Assembly: GCF_000376245.1 (NCBI RefSeq) | Contig: NZ_AQXM01000058.1 | Coordinates: 1-64,000 of the forward strand | Source of the DNA: Acaricomes phytoseiuli DSM 14247 | GTDB taxonomy: Bacteria > Actinomycetota > Actinomycetes > Actinomycetales > Micrococcaceae | DNA length: 64,000 bases | Reading direction: 5' to 3' | Shown: piece by piece, positions 29,153 through 38,039 of the stretch | Layout of the letters: every line of letters starts with the position of its first letter | How positions within the stretch are numbered: the first letter of the stretch is position 1 | Program-made: the position numbers and the translations under genes | The notes under the pieces: model-generated | Seen by the model: only the letters and a program-made list of their open reading frames with translations | Databases searched by the model: none | Told to the model about the DNA's origin: nothing

Positions 29153-30413
29153 CGCCGGTGGCCTCTGAGTTCTCAGCGCGATCCAGGCCCTGCGAGCTCG
29201 GGATCAGGATCTTCCCCGGGGCGCTCATCCGGATCCGGTGACCTTGCAACTGCTCCGGGATATCTGCATCCACCGCTGCCGTCACCAGAACCTGCTCAGC
29301 TCCGGATACCATCTGCGCCAACCGCTCGCGACGGTTCGTGTCGAGTTCGGCGAAGACATCATCCAACACCAGAATCGGATCCGCCCCGGAGACTTCCTGC
29401 TCCTGGCGCAACAACGCGTAGCAGGCGAGGCGCAGTGAGAGCGCCACCGACCAAGTCTCGCCATGAGAAGCGAATCCCTTGACGGGGAATCCGGCTAATA
29501 ACAGGTCGAGTTCATCGCGATGCGGGCCGATGAGCGTCAACCCACGATCAACCTCACGGGGCCGCACAGCGATGAGAGCCTGTTGGAATCTTTCCATGAG
29601 CTGCGCTTGTGGAAGCCCACCCAGATCCTCTTCAGCCGCCAGGAGTTCATCCGCGCTGCGTGCTCCCGGCTCATCTCGATCAGGATCTTCCTGATACCCG
29701 TTGAGACTGGAGCGGTATCTCATCGAAAACTCTTTGCCGCCCTCGGTCAGCGCGGCATAAGCTTCCCCGGCGTGCGGAGCCAACTGATCGACCAGGCGAT
29801 ACCGCGCCTGAACCAGCTCCGCAGCAACAATGGATAAATGCTGATCCCAGACGTCCAAGGTGCTCGTGAAATCCGCGGGCAGCCCGCCACGGGAAAACCG
29901 ATGCCCTCGGGCGGATTTCAGCAGAGCGTTGCGCTGGCGCAGCACCCGATCGTAATCACCGCGCACTCCGGCCAATCGCGGGGAAAGAGTCTGCAGCATC
30001 TCATCGAGGAATCTGCGGCGCTGCCCCGGGTCACCTTTGACCAGGGAGAGGTCCTCAGGGGCGAAAAGCACACTTCTGCACAAGCCGAGGATTTCCCTGG
30101 CGCGCACCGGATTGGCGCGGTTGATCCGCGCCCGATTCCCACCTTTGCTGTTAATCTCTAGTTCCAGACTCAAACGCTGACTGCCACGGACCAGACAGGC
30201 GCGGACAATCGCCTGCTCCTGACCGATCCGGATCAGCGGTGCATCGGCGGAAACCCGATGCGAGGCAAGGTTAGCCACATAACCGAGCGCTTCGACGATA
30301 TTCGTCTTGCCGAATCCATTGGCACCGACCAAAACGCTGACACCCGGCTGGAACTCCACGTCGAGCGAAGCATAAGAGCGGAAATCGGTGAGCACAAGCT
30401 GCTCCAGGTACAC
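29145..30413 (-). CDS. recF: DNA replication and repair protein RecF
   Basis: 422 residues, SMC-like ATPase that helps RecA load at gaps. Walker A GANGFGKTNIVEAL (about 32-45), the signature-like segment ETWSVALSLRLACYALL, and Walker B LVLDDVFAELD. GTG start at 30411-30413. Located between gnd and dciA as in other actinobacteria. Confidence 0.95.
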   Translation of the reverse strand: MYLEQLVLTDFRSYASLDVEFQPGVSVLVGANGFGKTNIVEALGYVANLASHRVSADAPLIRIGQEQAIVRACLVRGSQRLSLELEINSKGGNRARINRANPVRAREILGLCRSVLFAPEDLSLVKGDPGQRRRFLDEMLQTLSPRLAGVRGDYDRVLRQRNALLKSARGHRFSRGGLPADFTSTLDVWDQHLSIVAAELVQARYRLVDQLAPHAGEAYAALTEGGKEFSMRYRSSLNGYQEDPDRDEPGARSADELLAAEEDLGGLPQAQLMERFQQALIAVRPREVDRGLTLIGPHRDELDLLLAGFPVKGFASHGETWSVALSLRLACYALLRQEQEVSGADPILVLDDVFAELDTNRRERLAQMVSGAEQVLVTAAVDADIPEQLQGHRIRMSAPGKILIPSSQGLDRAENSEATGDE

Positions 30414-30428
30414 GAGTAGGCCTCGATG

Positions 30429-31331
30429 TCAGTCGGCGGGATCCGGCTTCACCGCGGGACGCATCTGGTGACCGCCGAACTGATTGCGCAGCGCCGAAAC
30501 CATCCGCATGGCTGCAGAGTTGTCATCGCGCGAGGCGAAACGTGCGTACAGCGCAGCAGTGATCGCGGGCACCGGAATCGCGCTTGCGACCGCTTCCTCC
30601 ACGGTCCACCGGCCTTCGCCGGAATCTTCAACATAATCGGCGATGCCTTCGAGTCCGGGGTCCGCTTCTAGCGCTCGGACCATGAGATCCAATAGCCAAG
30701 AGCGCACTACGGTGCCTTTCTGCCAGGCACGGAAAGTGCCGGTGACATCTTTGACGATGTCTTTCGAGGCCAGTAGATCATAGCCTTCGGCATAGGACTG
30801 CATGAGACCGTACTCGATGCCGTTATGCACCATCTTGGCGTAGTGTCCGGCACCCACACCGCCGACATGGACAAAGCTGTCGGAGCGCTCGCCTTCCGGC
30901 CGGAGCGCATCGAAAACCGGCATAGCCCGGGCGATATTCTCATCGGTTCCACCGGCCATGAGCCCATAGCCGTTCTCCAGCCCCCAGACTCCGCCGGAGA
31001 CACCGCAATCGATGAATTCGATGGATTGTTCAGCGAGGATCTCCGCATGCTCCTGGTCCGCTGTGAAACGCGAGTTGCCACCATCGATGATCAGGTCCCC
31101 GGGGCTCAGTCGATCGCCGAGATCCCTGATCACGGTGTCCGTGATCCTTCCTGCCGGGACCATCACCCAAATGATCCTGGGCTCCGGCACAGCGGCTACC
31201 AAAGCATCGAGATCGGCGACATCGGAGATTTCCCGGTTGTGGTCGTATCCGGTGACGTCGATGCCTTTCTCCCGGAGCCGGGAACGCATATTGAAACCCA
31301 TTTTTCCGAGACCGATAAGACCGATGTGCAT
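30429..31331 (-). CDS. gnd: 6-phosphogluconate dehydrogenase, decarboxylating (short type)
   Basis: 300 residues. Oxidatively decarboxylates 6-phosphogluconate to ribulose 5-phosphate. N-terminal GLIGLGKMGFNMR, the substrate motif DCGVSGGVWGLENGYGLMAGG, and KMVHNGIEYGLMQ with the catalytic Lys and Glu. The ~300-residue form is the one found between dnaN and recF in many actinobacteria. ATG at 31331 matches the family start; a frame-extended start at 31370 overlaps dnaN. Confidence 0.93.
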   Translation of the reverse strand: MHIGLIGLGKMGFNMRSRLREKGIDVTGYDHNREISDVADLDALVAAVPEPRIIWVMVPAGRITDTVIRDLGDRLSPGDLIIDGGNSRFTADQEHAEILAEQSIEFIDCGVSGGVWGLENGYGLMAGGTDENIARAMPVFDALRPEGERSDSFVHVGGVGAGHYAKMVHNGIEYGLMQSYAEGYDLLASKDIVKDVTGTFRAWQKGTVVRSWLLDLMVRALEADPGLEGIADYVEDSGEGRWTVEEAVASAIPVPAITAALYARFASRDDNSAAMRMVSALRNQFGGHQMRPAVKPDPAD

Positions 31332-31366
31332 AGTGTTTCTCTTCTTCTCTTCTTTGCTGACTCTCG

Positions 31367-32491
31367 TCACTGGTTGGGCAGTCGGACCGGCATCACCAGG
31401 TAGCGGTAATCGTCCTGATCATCGCCATCGAGCTTCTCCTGAGCCGTGATCATCGCCGGTTTCGGTGCCGAGGTGAAAGAGAACCTTACGTATTTGCTCT
31501 CGATGGCATTCAGCCCTTCGCTTAGATAATGCGGGTTGAAGGCCACCGTGATGGGTTCACCGGTGAGCGAGACTTCCAGGGCTTCGGAAGCCTGCGCTGC
31601 TTCACCGGTACCGGCATCCAGGCTCATCTGGCCTTCGGTGAAGGAAAGGCGAACCGGGGTATTGCGTTCGGCCACGAGAGCGACCCGCCTGACCGCTTCG
31701 ATGAGCGCTGAGGTTTCAACTACGGCGTGGATCGGAGTGCTCTCCGGAAAGAGCGATCTGATCTTCGGATAGTCGCCATCGACCAGAAGCGAAGTGGTAC
31801 GGCGCCCACCGCTTTCGAAGCCGATGAGGTCAGCTGTATCACTCAGCGCCAGACTCAGTTCCCCAGCTCCGCCAAGCGTCTTGGCAACTTCGTTGAGCGT
31901 CTTGGCTTTCACCAGAACAGAAGTGGAGATCGCAGGATCAGCGGGTTTCCAGGTCATTTCCCGCATGGCCAAGCGATACCGATCAGTGGCGAGCAGAGTG
32001 ATGGTGTCACCCTCGATCTCGACTTTGACGCCAGCAAGAATGGGCAGGGTGTCATCCTTGCTCGCGGCGATGCCGACTTGAGCTACGGACCGGGCGAAAT
32101 CTTCACCGGATACCGTGCCACTGAGGTCGGGCAGCTGCGGAAGTTCGGGGTATTCGTTCTCCGGCATCGTTGCCAGATTGAACCGTGCACTCCGGCAGCT
32201 GAGCGTGACTTTGGAACCATCGGTTTCCACCTCGATCGGTGCCGAAGGCAGGCTGCGGCAGATATCAGCCAGCAATCGTCCCGAAACCAGGATGTTACCC
32301 GCTTCGATGACTTCTGCGGAGATCTCCAGATGTGCGGAGATCTCGTAGTCGAAACTCGAAAGGCTCAGTGTTCCGGTTTCTGCTTTCAGGAGTAGTCCGG
32401 CAAGGATGGGGACCGGCGGCCGCGGCGACAAGGCGCGCGCAGCCCAGCTGACCGCATCGTTGAGGACATCCCGCTCTACTCGGAACTTCAC
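31367..32491 (-). CDS. dnaN: DNA polymerase III sliding clamp (beta subunit)
   Basis: 374 residues with three clamp folds. The N-terminal KFRVERDVLNDAVSWAARAL, central FARSVAQVGIAASKDDTLPIL and C-terminal NPHYLSEGLNAI and YLVMPVRL are characteristic. GTG start at 32489-32491 with aggcagg about 5 bases upstream. First gene after oriC on this strand. Confidence 0.96.
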   Translation of the reverse strand: MKFRVERDVLNDAVSWAARALSPRPPVPILAGLLLKAETGTLSLSSFDYEISAHLEISAEVIEAGNILVSGRLLADICRSLPSAPIEVETDGSKVTLSCRSARFNLATMPENEYPELPQLPDLSGTVSGEDFARSVAQVGIAASKDDTLPILAGVKVEIEGDTITLLATDRYRLAMREMTWKPADPAISTSVLVKAKTLNEVAKTLGGAGELSLALSDTADLIGFESGGRRTTSLLVDGDYPKIRSLFPESTPIHAVVETSALIEAVRRVALVAERNTPVRLSFTEGQMSLDAGTGEAAQASEALEVSLTGEPITVAFNPHYLSEGLNAIESKYVRFSFTSAPKPAMITAQEKLDGDDQDDYRYLVMPVRLPNQ

Positions 32492-32955
32492 TAGTGCCTG
32501 CCTAACTGTCTTCTGACGTCTCTAAAGTAGTCCGGATAGCAGAGCACACCTCGTGCCGCCTTGCTGTCAGGAAACTACATACCCGATCCCAGCTTAGCCG
32601 TAGACGGATCAGGCCAGTCTAGGTCGATAGGATCAGAATCGATGGCCAAGGCAGGCGCTTTGTTCTTTGGGATGATCAGAAATATTGGAATTCTTAGTGT
32701 TAATAACCTCTGTGGAAACTGTGGATTACTGCCTGGATGCCAGGAGATCTCTCACTTCTTGGTTGTGTACAACATGTGGTTCAGCGGGGGCTGACCTGTT
32801 ATGGGGCTGGTGATAGCGGAATCCCGCGAGAATCATCATCACAGGAGTACCGCGCTTTATGCTCAGGGGAACCGAAGTTATCCACCGTTATCAACAGACT
32901 TATCAACACCAACGATATCGTGGCTGTTGTACCGCGTGTCGGGCCTGACTCAGCA
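32492..32955. other. oriC: Probable chromosomal origin oriC (dnaN-dnaA intergenic region)
   Basis: 464 bases without a gene. DnaA-box-like 9-mers: tgtggaaac (32711-32719), tgtggatta (32720-32728), ttatccacc (32878-32886), ttatcaaca (32888-32896) and ttatcaaca (32900-32908). An A/T-rich stretch at 32678-32709 could be the unwinding element. Actinobacterial origins usually lie in this interval. No perfect consensus box is present; several have one or two mismatches. Confidence 0.75.
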
Positions 32956-34371
32956 CTAACTCTGCCGCTGTTGCTGTTTGATCAGGTTGGTCAGCTCAGT
33001 CACCTGGTTGAAGATCGCGCGCCGCTCAGCCATCAGTTCCCGGATCTTCCGGTCGGCATGAATCACGGTGGTGTGATCGCGGCCGCCGAGTTCCTGCCCG
33101 ATCTTAGGCAAAGAGAGATCGGTGAGCTCACGGCATAAGTACATGGCGATCTGCCTGGCATTGACCAGCGTCCGTGTCCGCGATTTCGATTTCAGCTCTT
33201 CTAGACTCAGATCGAAGTACTTCGCGGTCTGGCCGAGAATGGTCGTCGCGGTGATCTGCTGATCGCCTTCATCGGTGATCAGATCTTTGAGTACTGTTTC
33301 GGCAAGCGAGACATCCACGTTCTGCCGGTTGAGCGAAGCGAAAGCCGTGACTCGGATGAGTGCTCCTTCGAGTTCCCGGATATTAGTGGAGATCTTCGAA
33401 GCGATGTATTCGAGAACGTCATCTGGAGCATACAGGCCCTCTCCGATGGCCTTTTTACGCAGAATCGCGATCCGGGTCTCCAGTTCGGGCGGCTGCACAT
33501 CAGTGAGTAGACCCCATTCGAAACGGGAGCGCATGCGTTCTTCGAATCCGGAAAGCTGTTTCGGAGCCAGATCCGAGGTGATCACCACTTGCTTGTTGTG
33601 ATTGTGGAGTGCGTTGAAGGTGTGGAAGAACTCTTCCTGAGTGGCTTCTTTCCCGGAGAGGAATTGGATGTCGTCGATGAGCAGGATGTCCACGTTCCGG
33701 TAAGTCGTCTTGAAGCTGGTTCCCTCATCGTATCGGATGGAGTTGATGAACTCGTTGGTGAATTCCTCGGAGTTGACGTAACGCACCCGGATGCCGTTGT
33801 AGAGCTTACGGGCGTAGTGTCCGATGGCATGCAGCAAGTGGGTCTTACCGAGACCCGAATCACCGTATATGAACAGTGGGTTATATGTTTTCGCGGGAGC
33901 TTCTGCTACGGCGACTGCAGCAGCATGGGCGAAACGATTCGATTGCCCAATGACGAAAGTATCGAAGATGTATTTCGGGTTGAGTCTGCCGAACTCGTTC
34001 GATGTGCTGGGTGGCTCTGGCTGCGGCCGGGTCTCACCGCTGGCTTCGGGGATTTCCTGCTCTTCTTCCTCTTCCACGGCAATGGGTGTCAGATCGGTAT
34101 CGATACTGATCGCGCACAGAATGTCTTCGCCGAAGACCTCGCGCAGAGCCAGATCGAGAGACCCTTTGATCTGATTCTGCAGGACCTCGCGAGTCAGTTC
34201 GTTGGGCACGGCCAGTAGCAGCGTCGAGCCGATGAGCCCTTGCGCCTGGGCCAAGGAGACGAATCCGCGCTGCCTGGGCGAGACGTGCTCGTCTTCTTCC
34301 AGGATTCTCACGACCTTGCGCCATGATCCAGCGATGTTTTCGACGTTCTCTATGTTCACGATTGAACTCAT
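32956..34371 (-). CDS. dnaA: Chromosomal replication initiator DnaA
   Basis: 471 residues. Domain I (about 1-90), an acidic linker (EEEEEQEIPEASGE), AAA+ domain III with Walker A GDSGLGKTHLLHAIG (about 170-184) and Walker B LLIDDIQFLSG, and domain IV with the DNA-binding signature GGRDHTTVIHADRKI. The start has no strong Shine-Dalgarno. Divergent from rpmH. Confidence 0.97.
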   Translation of the reverse strand: MSSIVNIENVENIAGSWRKVVRILEEDEHVSPRQRGFVSLAQAQGLIGSTLLLAVPNELTREVLQNQIKGSLDLALREVFGEDILCAISIDTDLTPIAVEEEEEQEIPEASGETRPQPEPPSTSNEFGRLNPKYIFDTFVIGQSNRFAHAAAVAVAEAPAKTYNPLFIYGDSGLGKTHLLHAIGHYARKLYNGIRVRYVNSEEFTNEFINSIRYDEGTSFKTTYRNVDILLIDDIQFLSGKEATQEEFFHTFNALHNHNKQVVITSDLAPKQLSGFEERMRSRFEWGLLTDVQPPELETRIAILRKKAIGEGLYAPDDVLEYIASKISTNIRELEGALIRVTAFASLNRQNVDVSLAETVLKDLITDEGDQQITATTILGQTAKYFDLSLEELKSKSRTRTLVNARQIAMYLCRELTDLSLPKIGQELGGRDHTTVIHADRKIRELMAERRAIFNQVTELTNLIKQQQRQS

Positions 34372-34401
34372 TCTGCCCAGGGACTACTCACGGTTATTGA
34401 A

Positions 34402-34560
34402 CTATCCACAAAGTTGTTCACAGCTGGTGGATAACTAGCCTTGATTAAGAGTAGGTGATCAGGGCTCCCCTGCGATAGCTGGAGTCTGTACTGTGGATAA
34501 CAGTCATTTTCAACTTCTGAAAAGAATGCTTGATGCACCTCTGCTCAGGTTTTGTCCATA
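34402..34560. promoter_or_regulatory. DnaA boxes upstream of dnaA
   Basis: Boxes or near-boxes at ctatccaca (34402-34410), ttgttcaca (34414-34422), ggtggataa (34426-34434), perfect tgtggataa (34492-34500) and ttgtccata (34552-34560). They occupy the 369-base dnaA-rpmH interval and fit autoregulation of dnaA, or a second part of the origin. Confidence 0.65.
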
Positions 34561-34602
34561 GTCATTTCAAAGGCCTGTTTTCTTCTTCCAGCGGTTCCTG
34601 GT

Positions 34603-34690
34603 TTGACTGAAAGCTCCTTGATGGCCTAACGTTGTTAAGTCATTTGATGCCTGTTTCAGGCATGCGATCTGCAGCATAGGCCGTTATACT
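34603..34690 (+). promoter_or_regulatory. Possible rpmH promoter elements
   Basis: ttgact (34603-34608) with taacgt (34627-34632) at 18 bases, and a better -10 hexamer tatact (34685-34690) without a clear -35. A small inverted repeat tgcctg-ttt-caggca lies at 34648-34662. These are candidates only. Confidence 0.35.
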
Positions 34691-34740
34691 TCCCCGTATT
34701 GTGTGGCCATGCCTCAGCACAGTCTTTGGAGTTGACCACC

Positions 34741-34878
34741 GTGAGCAAGCGGACTTTTCAGCCGAATAACCGCCGTCGTGCCAAGAAGCACGGCTTCCGC
34801 CTTCGCATGCGTACGCGTGCTGGCCGCGCCATTCTCGCTGCACGCCGTAGCAAGGGCCGCAGCGAGCTCTCTGCCTGA
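34741..34878 (+). CDS. rpmH: 50S ribosomal protein L34
   Basis: 45 residues, [20 protein letters not shown], then [19 protein letters not shown] and SELSA. A perfect match to the L34 family. GTG start preceded by ggag 9 bases upstream. Its position beside dnaA and before rnpA is nearly universal in bacteria. Confidence 0.97.
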   Translation: MSKRTFQPNNRRRAKKHGFRLRMRTRAGRAILAARRSKGRSELSA

Positions 34879-34929
34879 TGTGATTCAGCCGATGACCGGG
34901 ATTCCGGCGATGCCGGCTGGTGATTAGCC

Positions 34930-35304
34930 GTGTTACCCATCCGACATCGGGTGCGTCATGCTGCAGAATTCTCTTCTATTCTTCGTTCCGGCACCCGTGT
35001 AGGGGGCCGGAACTTGGTGTTATACGCAAACGTTGACAAGACAGCAGAACAATCCGATGCGGGTTACGGCTTCATCGTCTCCAAGGCGGTTGGTAAGGCT
35101 GTAGTCCGTAACCGGGTCAAGCGTCGTCTTCGGGCTCTTGCCACGCAGAGCATTCTGGCACTGCCGGAGCGAACCAGAGTAGTAGTCAGGGCGTTGCCAG
35201 CTGCTGCTGATTCGGACTGGCAGACGCTGCATGCGGAGCATGAAAAAGCTCTGGCTGCTTGTCTGCGTAAGATCAGGGAACAGAGCCGTGGCCAGACCGA
35301 ATGA
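34930..35304 (+). CDS. rnpA: Ribonuclease P protein component
   Basis: 124 residues. RHRVRHAAEFSSILRSGTRVGGRNLVLY at the N-terminus and the RNR-type motif KAVGKAVVRNRVKRRLRAL (about 53-71). Helps the RNA subunit process tRNA 5' ends. GTG start; no strong ribosome site. Confidence 0.95.
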   Translation: MLPIRHRVRHAAEFSSILRSGTRVGGRNLVLYANVDKTAEQSDAGYGFIVSKAVGKAVVRNRVKRRLRALATQSILALPERTRVVVRALPAAADSDWQTLHAEHEKALAACLRKIREQSRGQTE

Positions 35305-35347
35305 CGATCAGCTTGCTGACAGCATACAGCGGAAGGAGAGCAACGCA

Positions 35348-35734
35348 GTGACTCATGCTTCTGCCCTCCCCTCACGTACCGATTCCCTTAATCTGCTGCA
35401 TGTGATACGGAATGTTCCGCGACATCTCATGATCGGAATCCTCTCCGGTTACCGAGCTGTGATCTCTCCGCTCTACGGTCAGGTGTGCCGTTATTTTCCC
35501 AGCTGCTCGGCTTATGCCCTTGAAGCGGTGACGATTCACGGTGCAGTCAAAGGATCTTTTCTGGCGAGCCGACGTTTACTGCGGTGCCATCCCTGGAGTT
35601 CGGGCGGGGTCGATCATGTTCCTGCGCACCCTTTTCGAGATTTCTCTGACACATCCTGGGAGAAGACACCCCGGATTGTGATGCTCAACCATCCGGAGCG
35701 ATACCTGGACCGCATATACGATCGGGCCGTCTAG
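35348..35734 (+). CDS. yidD: Membrane protein insertion efficiency factor YidD
   Basis: 128 residues. Core ISPLYGQVCRYFPSCSAYALEAVTIHGAVKG and RLLRCHPWSSGGVDHVP are the YidD signature, including the conserved Cys residues. GTG at 35348 follows ggaaggag (35331-35338). An upstream in-frame ATG at 35231 lies within rnpA and is rejected. Located between rnpA and yidC as usual. Confidence 0.93.
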   Translation: MTHASALPSRTDSLNLLHVIRNVPRHLMIGILSGYRAVISPLYGQVCRYFPSCSAYALEAVTIHGAVKGSFLASRRLLRCHPWSSGGVDHVPAHPFRDFSDTSWEKTPRIVMLNHPERYLDRIYDRAV

Positions 35735-35758
35735 GTCTGCGAGGGGAACAACGAATAC

Positions 35759-36715
35759 ATGAACTTCTTCGAAATCATTCTTTTCCCGTTCAAATGGCTG
35801 GTCTCAGTCATTATGCTCGGGTTCCACGAAGGGCTGACCTTCCTGGGTATGCCCGGTGATAGCGGCTGGACCTGGACACTGTCGATCGTCGGCCTGGTTC
35901 TGGTGATCCGCGCCGCGCTCATCCCGGTTTTCGTGAAGCAGATCAAGGCTCAGCGCGGCATGCAGGCCTTGCAGCCGGAGATGAAGAAGCTCCAACAGAA
36001 GTACAAGGGAAAGACGGATCAGCTCTCCCGCCAGGCGATGGCGCAGGAGCAGATGGCGCTCTACAAGGATCACGGCACCAATCCGTTCAGTGCGTGTTTG
36101 CCGATTTTGATCCAGATGCCGTTCTTCTTCTCGCTCTTCCAGGTTCTTTCCGGGATCTCCAATGCGAATAACAACGGCCAGGGAATCGGTGCTCTGAGCC
36201 ATGCTCAGGTGGAGCAATTCGACAACGCCACGATTCTGGGTGCTCCGCTCTCCGCGGCTTTCCTGCCTCAGGTGCAGAACGGCGATGCGAATATCTCCGT
36301 GATCCTGCTGTCCATCGTGATGATCTTGGCGATGATCGCTTCGCAGTTCATTACGCAGAAGCAGATCATGGCGAAGAATATGTCTGAAGAAGCTATGGCT
36401 TCGCCCTTCATGAGACAGCAAAAGCTCATGCTCTACATCTTGCCGCTGGTCTTCGGTATCGGTGGCATCAACTTCCCTATCGGTGTACTGATCTACTGGA
36501 CGACCACCAACCTGTGGACGATGGGCCAGCAATTCTTCGTGATTCGCAGAATGCCTACTCCCGGATCTCCTGCCTATAAGGAGTACATGCAGCGCCGGAA
36601 GGAGAAGGGCCTTCCCATTCTGGGTGCTAAGAAAGAAGAGCCAGAAGAAATTGAAGAGCCTGTTGCCAAAGGCCAGCGTTCCCAGCCACAACGGAAGAAC
36701 CGAAGGAAGAAATGA
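35759..36715 (+). CDS. yidC: Membrane protein insertase YidC/OxaI
   Basis: 318 residues, five membrane helices. Inserts proteins into the membrane with or without SecYEG. Typical segments: RAALIPVFVKQIKAQRGM with the functional Arg, NPFSACLPILIQMPFFFSLF, and FPIGVLIYWTTTNLWTMGQQ. The Lys/Glu/Arg-rich tail (about 275-318) fits ribosome binding. The stop overlaps the khpB start. Confidence 0.96.
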   Translation: MNFFEIILFPFKWLVSVIMLGFHEGLTFLGMPGDSGWTWTLSIVGLVLVIRAALIPVFVKQIKAQRGMQALQPEMKKLQQKYKGKTDQLSRQAMAQEQMALYKDHGTNPFSACLPILIQMPFFFSLFQVLSGISNANNNGQGIGALSHAQVEQFDNATILGAPLSAAFLPQVQNGDANISVILLSIVMILAMIASQFITQKQIMAKNMSEEAMASPFMRQQKLMLYILPLVFGIGGINFPIGVLIYWTTTNLWTMGQQFFVIRRMPTPGSPAYKEYMQRRKEKGLPILGAKKEEPEEIEEPVAKGQRSQPQRKNRRKK

Positions 36716-37293
36716 TGACCGTGCACAGTTCTGATAACGCGGAGTCGTCTCTGGTGGAGGAGCAGGTGGAGGAGCAAAACGACGACGCTTCTGCTCCGGA
36801 AGAGACTGAGGATTCGGGGCAGCAGCCTTCCCGGATGGAGGAAGAAGGAGATGTAGCGGCCGACTACCTCGAAGAGCTCCTCGACATCGTGGATATTGAT
36901 GGTGATATCGATATTGAGGTCCGTAACGGGCGCAGCTACCTTTCCATCGTCAGCGAAGAGGTCAATGACAATCTCACCTCTTTGGTAGGTGCTGACGGAG
37001 AAGTACTGGAGGCGCTGCAAGAGCTCACGCGGCTCAATGTCCTTTCCGTGACGGGGCACCGATCCAGGTTGCTGCTTGATATCACGGGATTCCGGGCCGA
37101 ACGCGCTAAGGTTCTGCGGATTGAAGGCGAAGAGGCAGTCAGCCGTGTCAAAGCAGAGGGTGAAGCTGTTCACCTCCCGCCGATGAATGCCCATGACCGA
37201 AAGATCATCCACGATGTGGTGGCAGAGCAAGGTTTGGTGAGTGAGTCTAAAGGCGAAGGATCACGACGTCACGTAGTCGTCAGTGCTTCTTGA
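36712..37293 (+). CDS. khpB: KH/R3H RNA-binding protein KhpB (Jag)
   Basis: 193 residues: acidic N-terminus (1-45), KH-II domain (about 46-120, EDGEV-like LVGADGEVLEALQELTRL), R3H domain (about 125-190, with MNAHDRKIIHDVVAE and the final GSRRHVVV). With KhpA it binds RNA and influences cell-wall synthesis in Gram-positive bacteria. ATG overlaps the yidC stop. Confidence 0.93.
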   Translation: MMTVHSSDNAESSLVEEQVEEQNDDASAPEETEDSGQQPSRMEEEGDVAADYLEELLDIVDIDGDIDIEVRNGRSYLSIVSEEVNDNLTSLVGADGEVLEALQELTRLNVLSVTGHRSRLLLDITGFRAERAKVLRIEGEEAVSRVKAEGEAVHLPPMNAHDRKIIHDVVAEQGLVSESKGEGSRRHVVVSAS

Positions 37294-37296
37294 GAG

Positions 37297-37941
37297 ATGG
37301 TGAAAGAAGTCCGGCCTCTAGAGGGGGTCGAAGCTACGGCTGCTCGAGTCTTCGGGGAACGGTTACCGCTCGCTGAAAGATATGTCTGGCATTTGGCGAC
37401 CTCGGGTATCGAACGTGGTCTTATCGGCCCGCGTGAGGTTCCGCGCTTATGGGATCGTCATGTGCTCAACTGCGCGGTTGTCAGCGAACTGATTCCGGAA
37501 GGCATGCACGTCGCCGACGTCGGCAGTGGTGCGGGCCTACCAGGGTTGTGTCTAGCGCTGGTGCGAGAAAATCTTTCGTTGACACTGATCGAACCCTTGG
37601 AGCGACGGGTTCTCTGGCTTGAGGAAGTCGTCGCGGATCTTGACCTGGGTCAGCAGGTGACTGTTCTGCGCTCCCGGTCCGAGCAAGCGGTGTCCGAGGT
37701 GAACTGCGATGTAGTGACCGCTCGGGCGGTATCCGCGCTGACGAAGCTTTTGCCGTTGACGATTCCGCTGCTGCATGGAAGCGGTGAACTCTTGGCGGTC
37801 AAAGGCCGCAGTGCAGAACGGGAGATCCAAGAGGCAGCCAAGGCATTGGTTAAATATCGTGCAGAGGATCCTGAGGTGCTGACGGTGGGTAGGTTCCTTC
37901 CCGAACCGACGACTGTTGTCAGGGTCAGGGTGAGTTCCTGA
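37297..37941 (+). CDS. rsmG: 16S rRNA (guanine527-N7)-methyltransferase RsmG
   Basis: 214 residues. Methylates G527 of 16S rRNA using SAM. Motifs: VPRLWDRHVLNCAVV, the SAM-binding VADVGSGAGLPGLCLAL and SALTKLLPLT. Starts 3 bases after khpB, so co-transcribed. Confidence 0.95.
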   Translation: MVKEVRPLEGVEATAARVFGERLPLAERYVWHLATSGIERGLIGPREVPRLWDRHVLNCAVVSELIPEGMHVADVGSGAGLPGLCLALVRENLSLTLIEPLERRVLWLEEVVADLDLGQQVTVLRSRSEQAVSEVNCDVVTARAVSALTKLLPLTIPLLHGSGELLAVKGRSAEREIQEAAKALVKYRAEDPEVLTVGRFLPEPTTVVRVRVSS

Positions 37942-38039
37942 GTCCCTAGATGCTGAGTACTGCGTATCCTGGAAAAGGGCACTTAATGCCAAGGATTGAG
38001 CCCTCAATGATTTAGCCGAGCAAAAGGAAAGGAGTGCGT

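Noticed and set aside
35804-36691. 295-codon minus-strand frame opposite yidC
   Set aside because: Antisense shadow of yidC, rich in His/Arg/Leu, no ribosome site.
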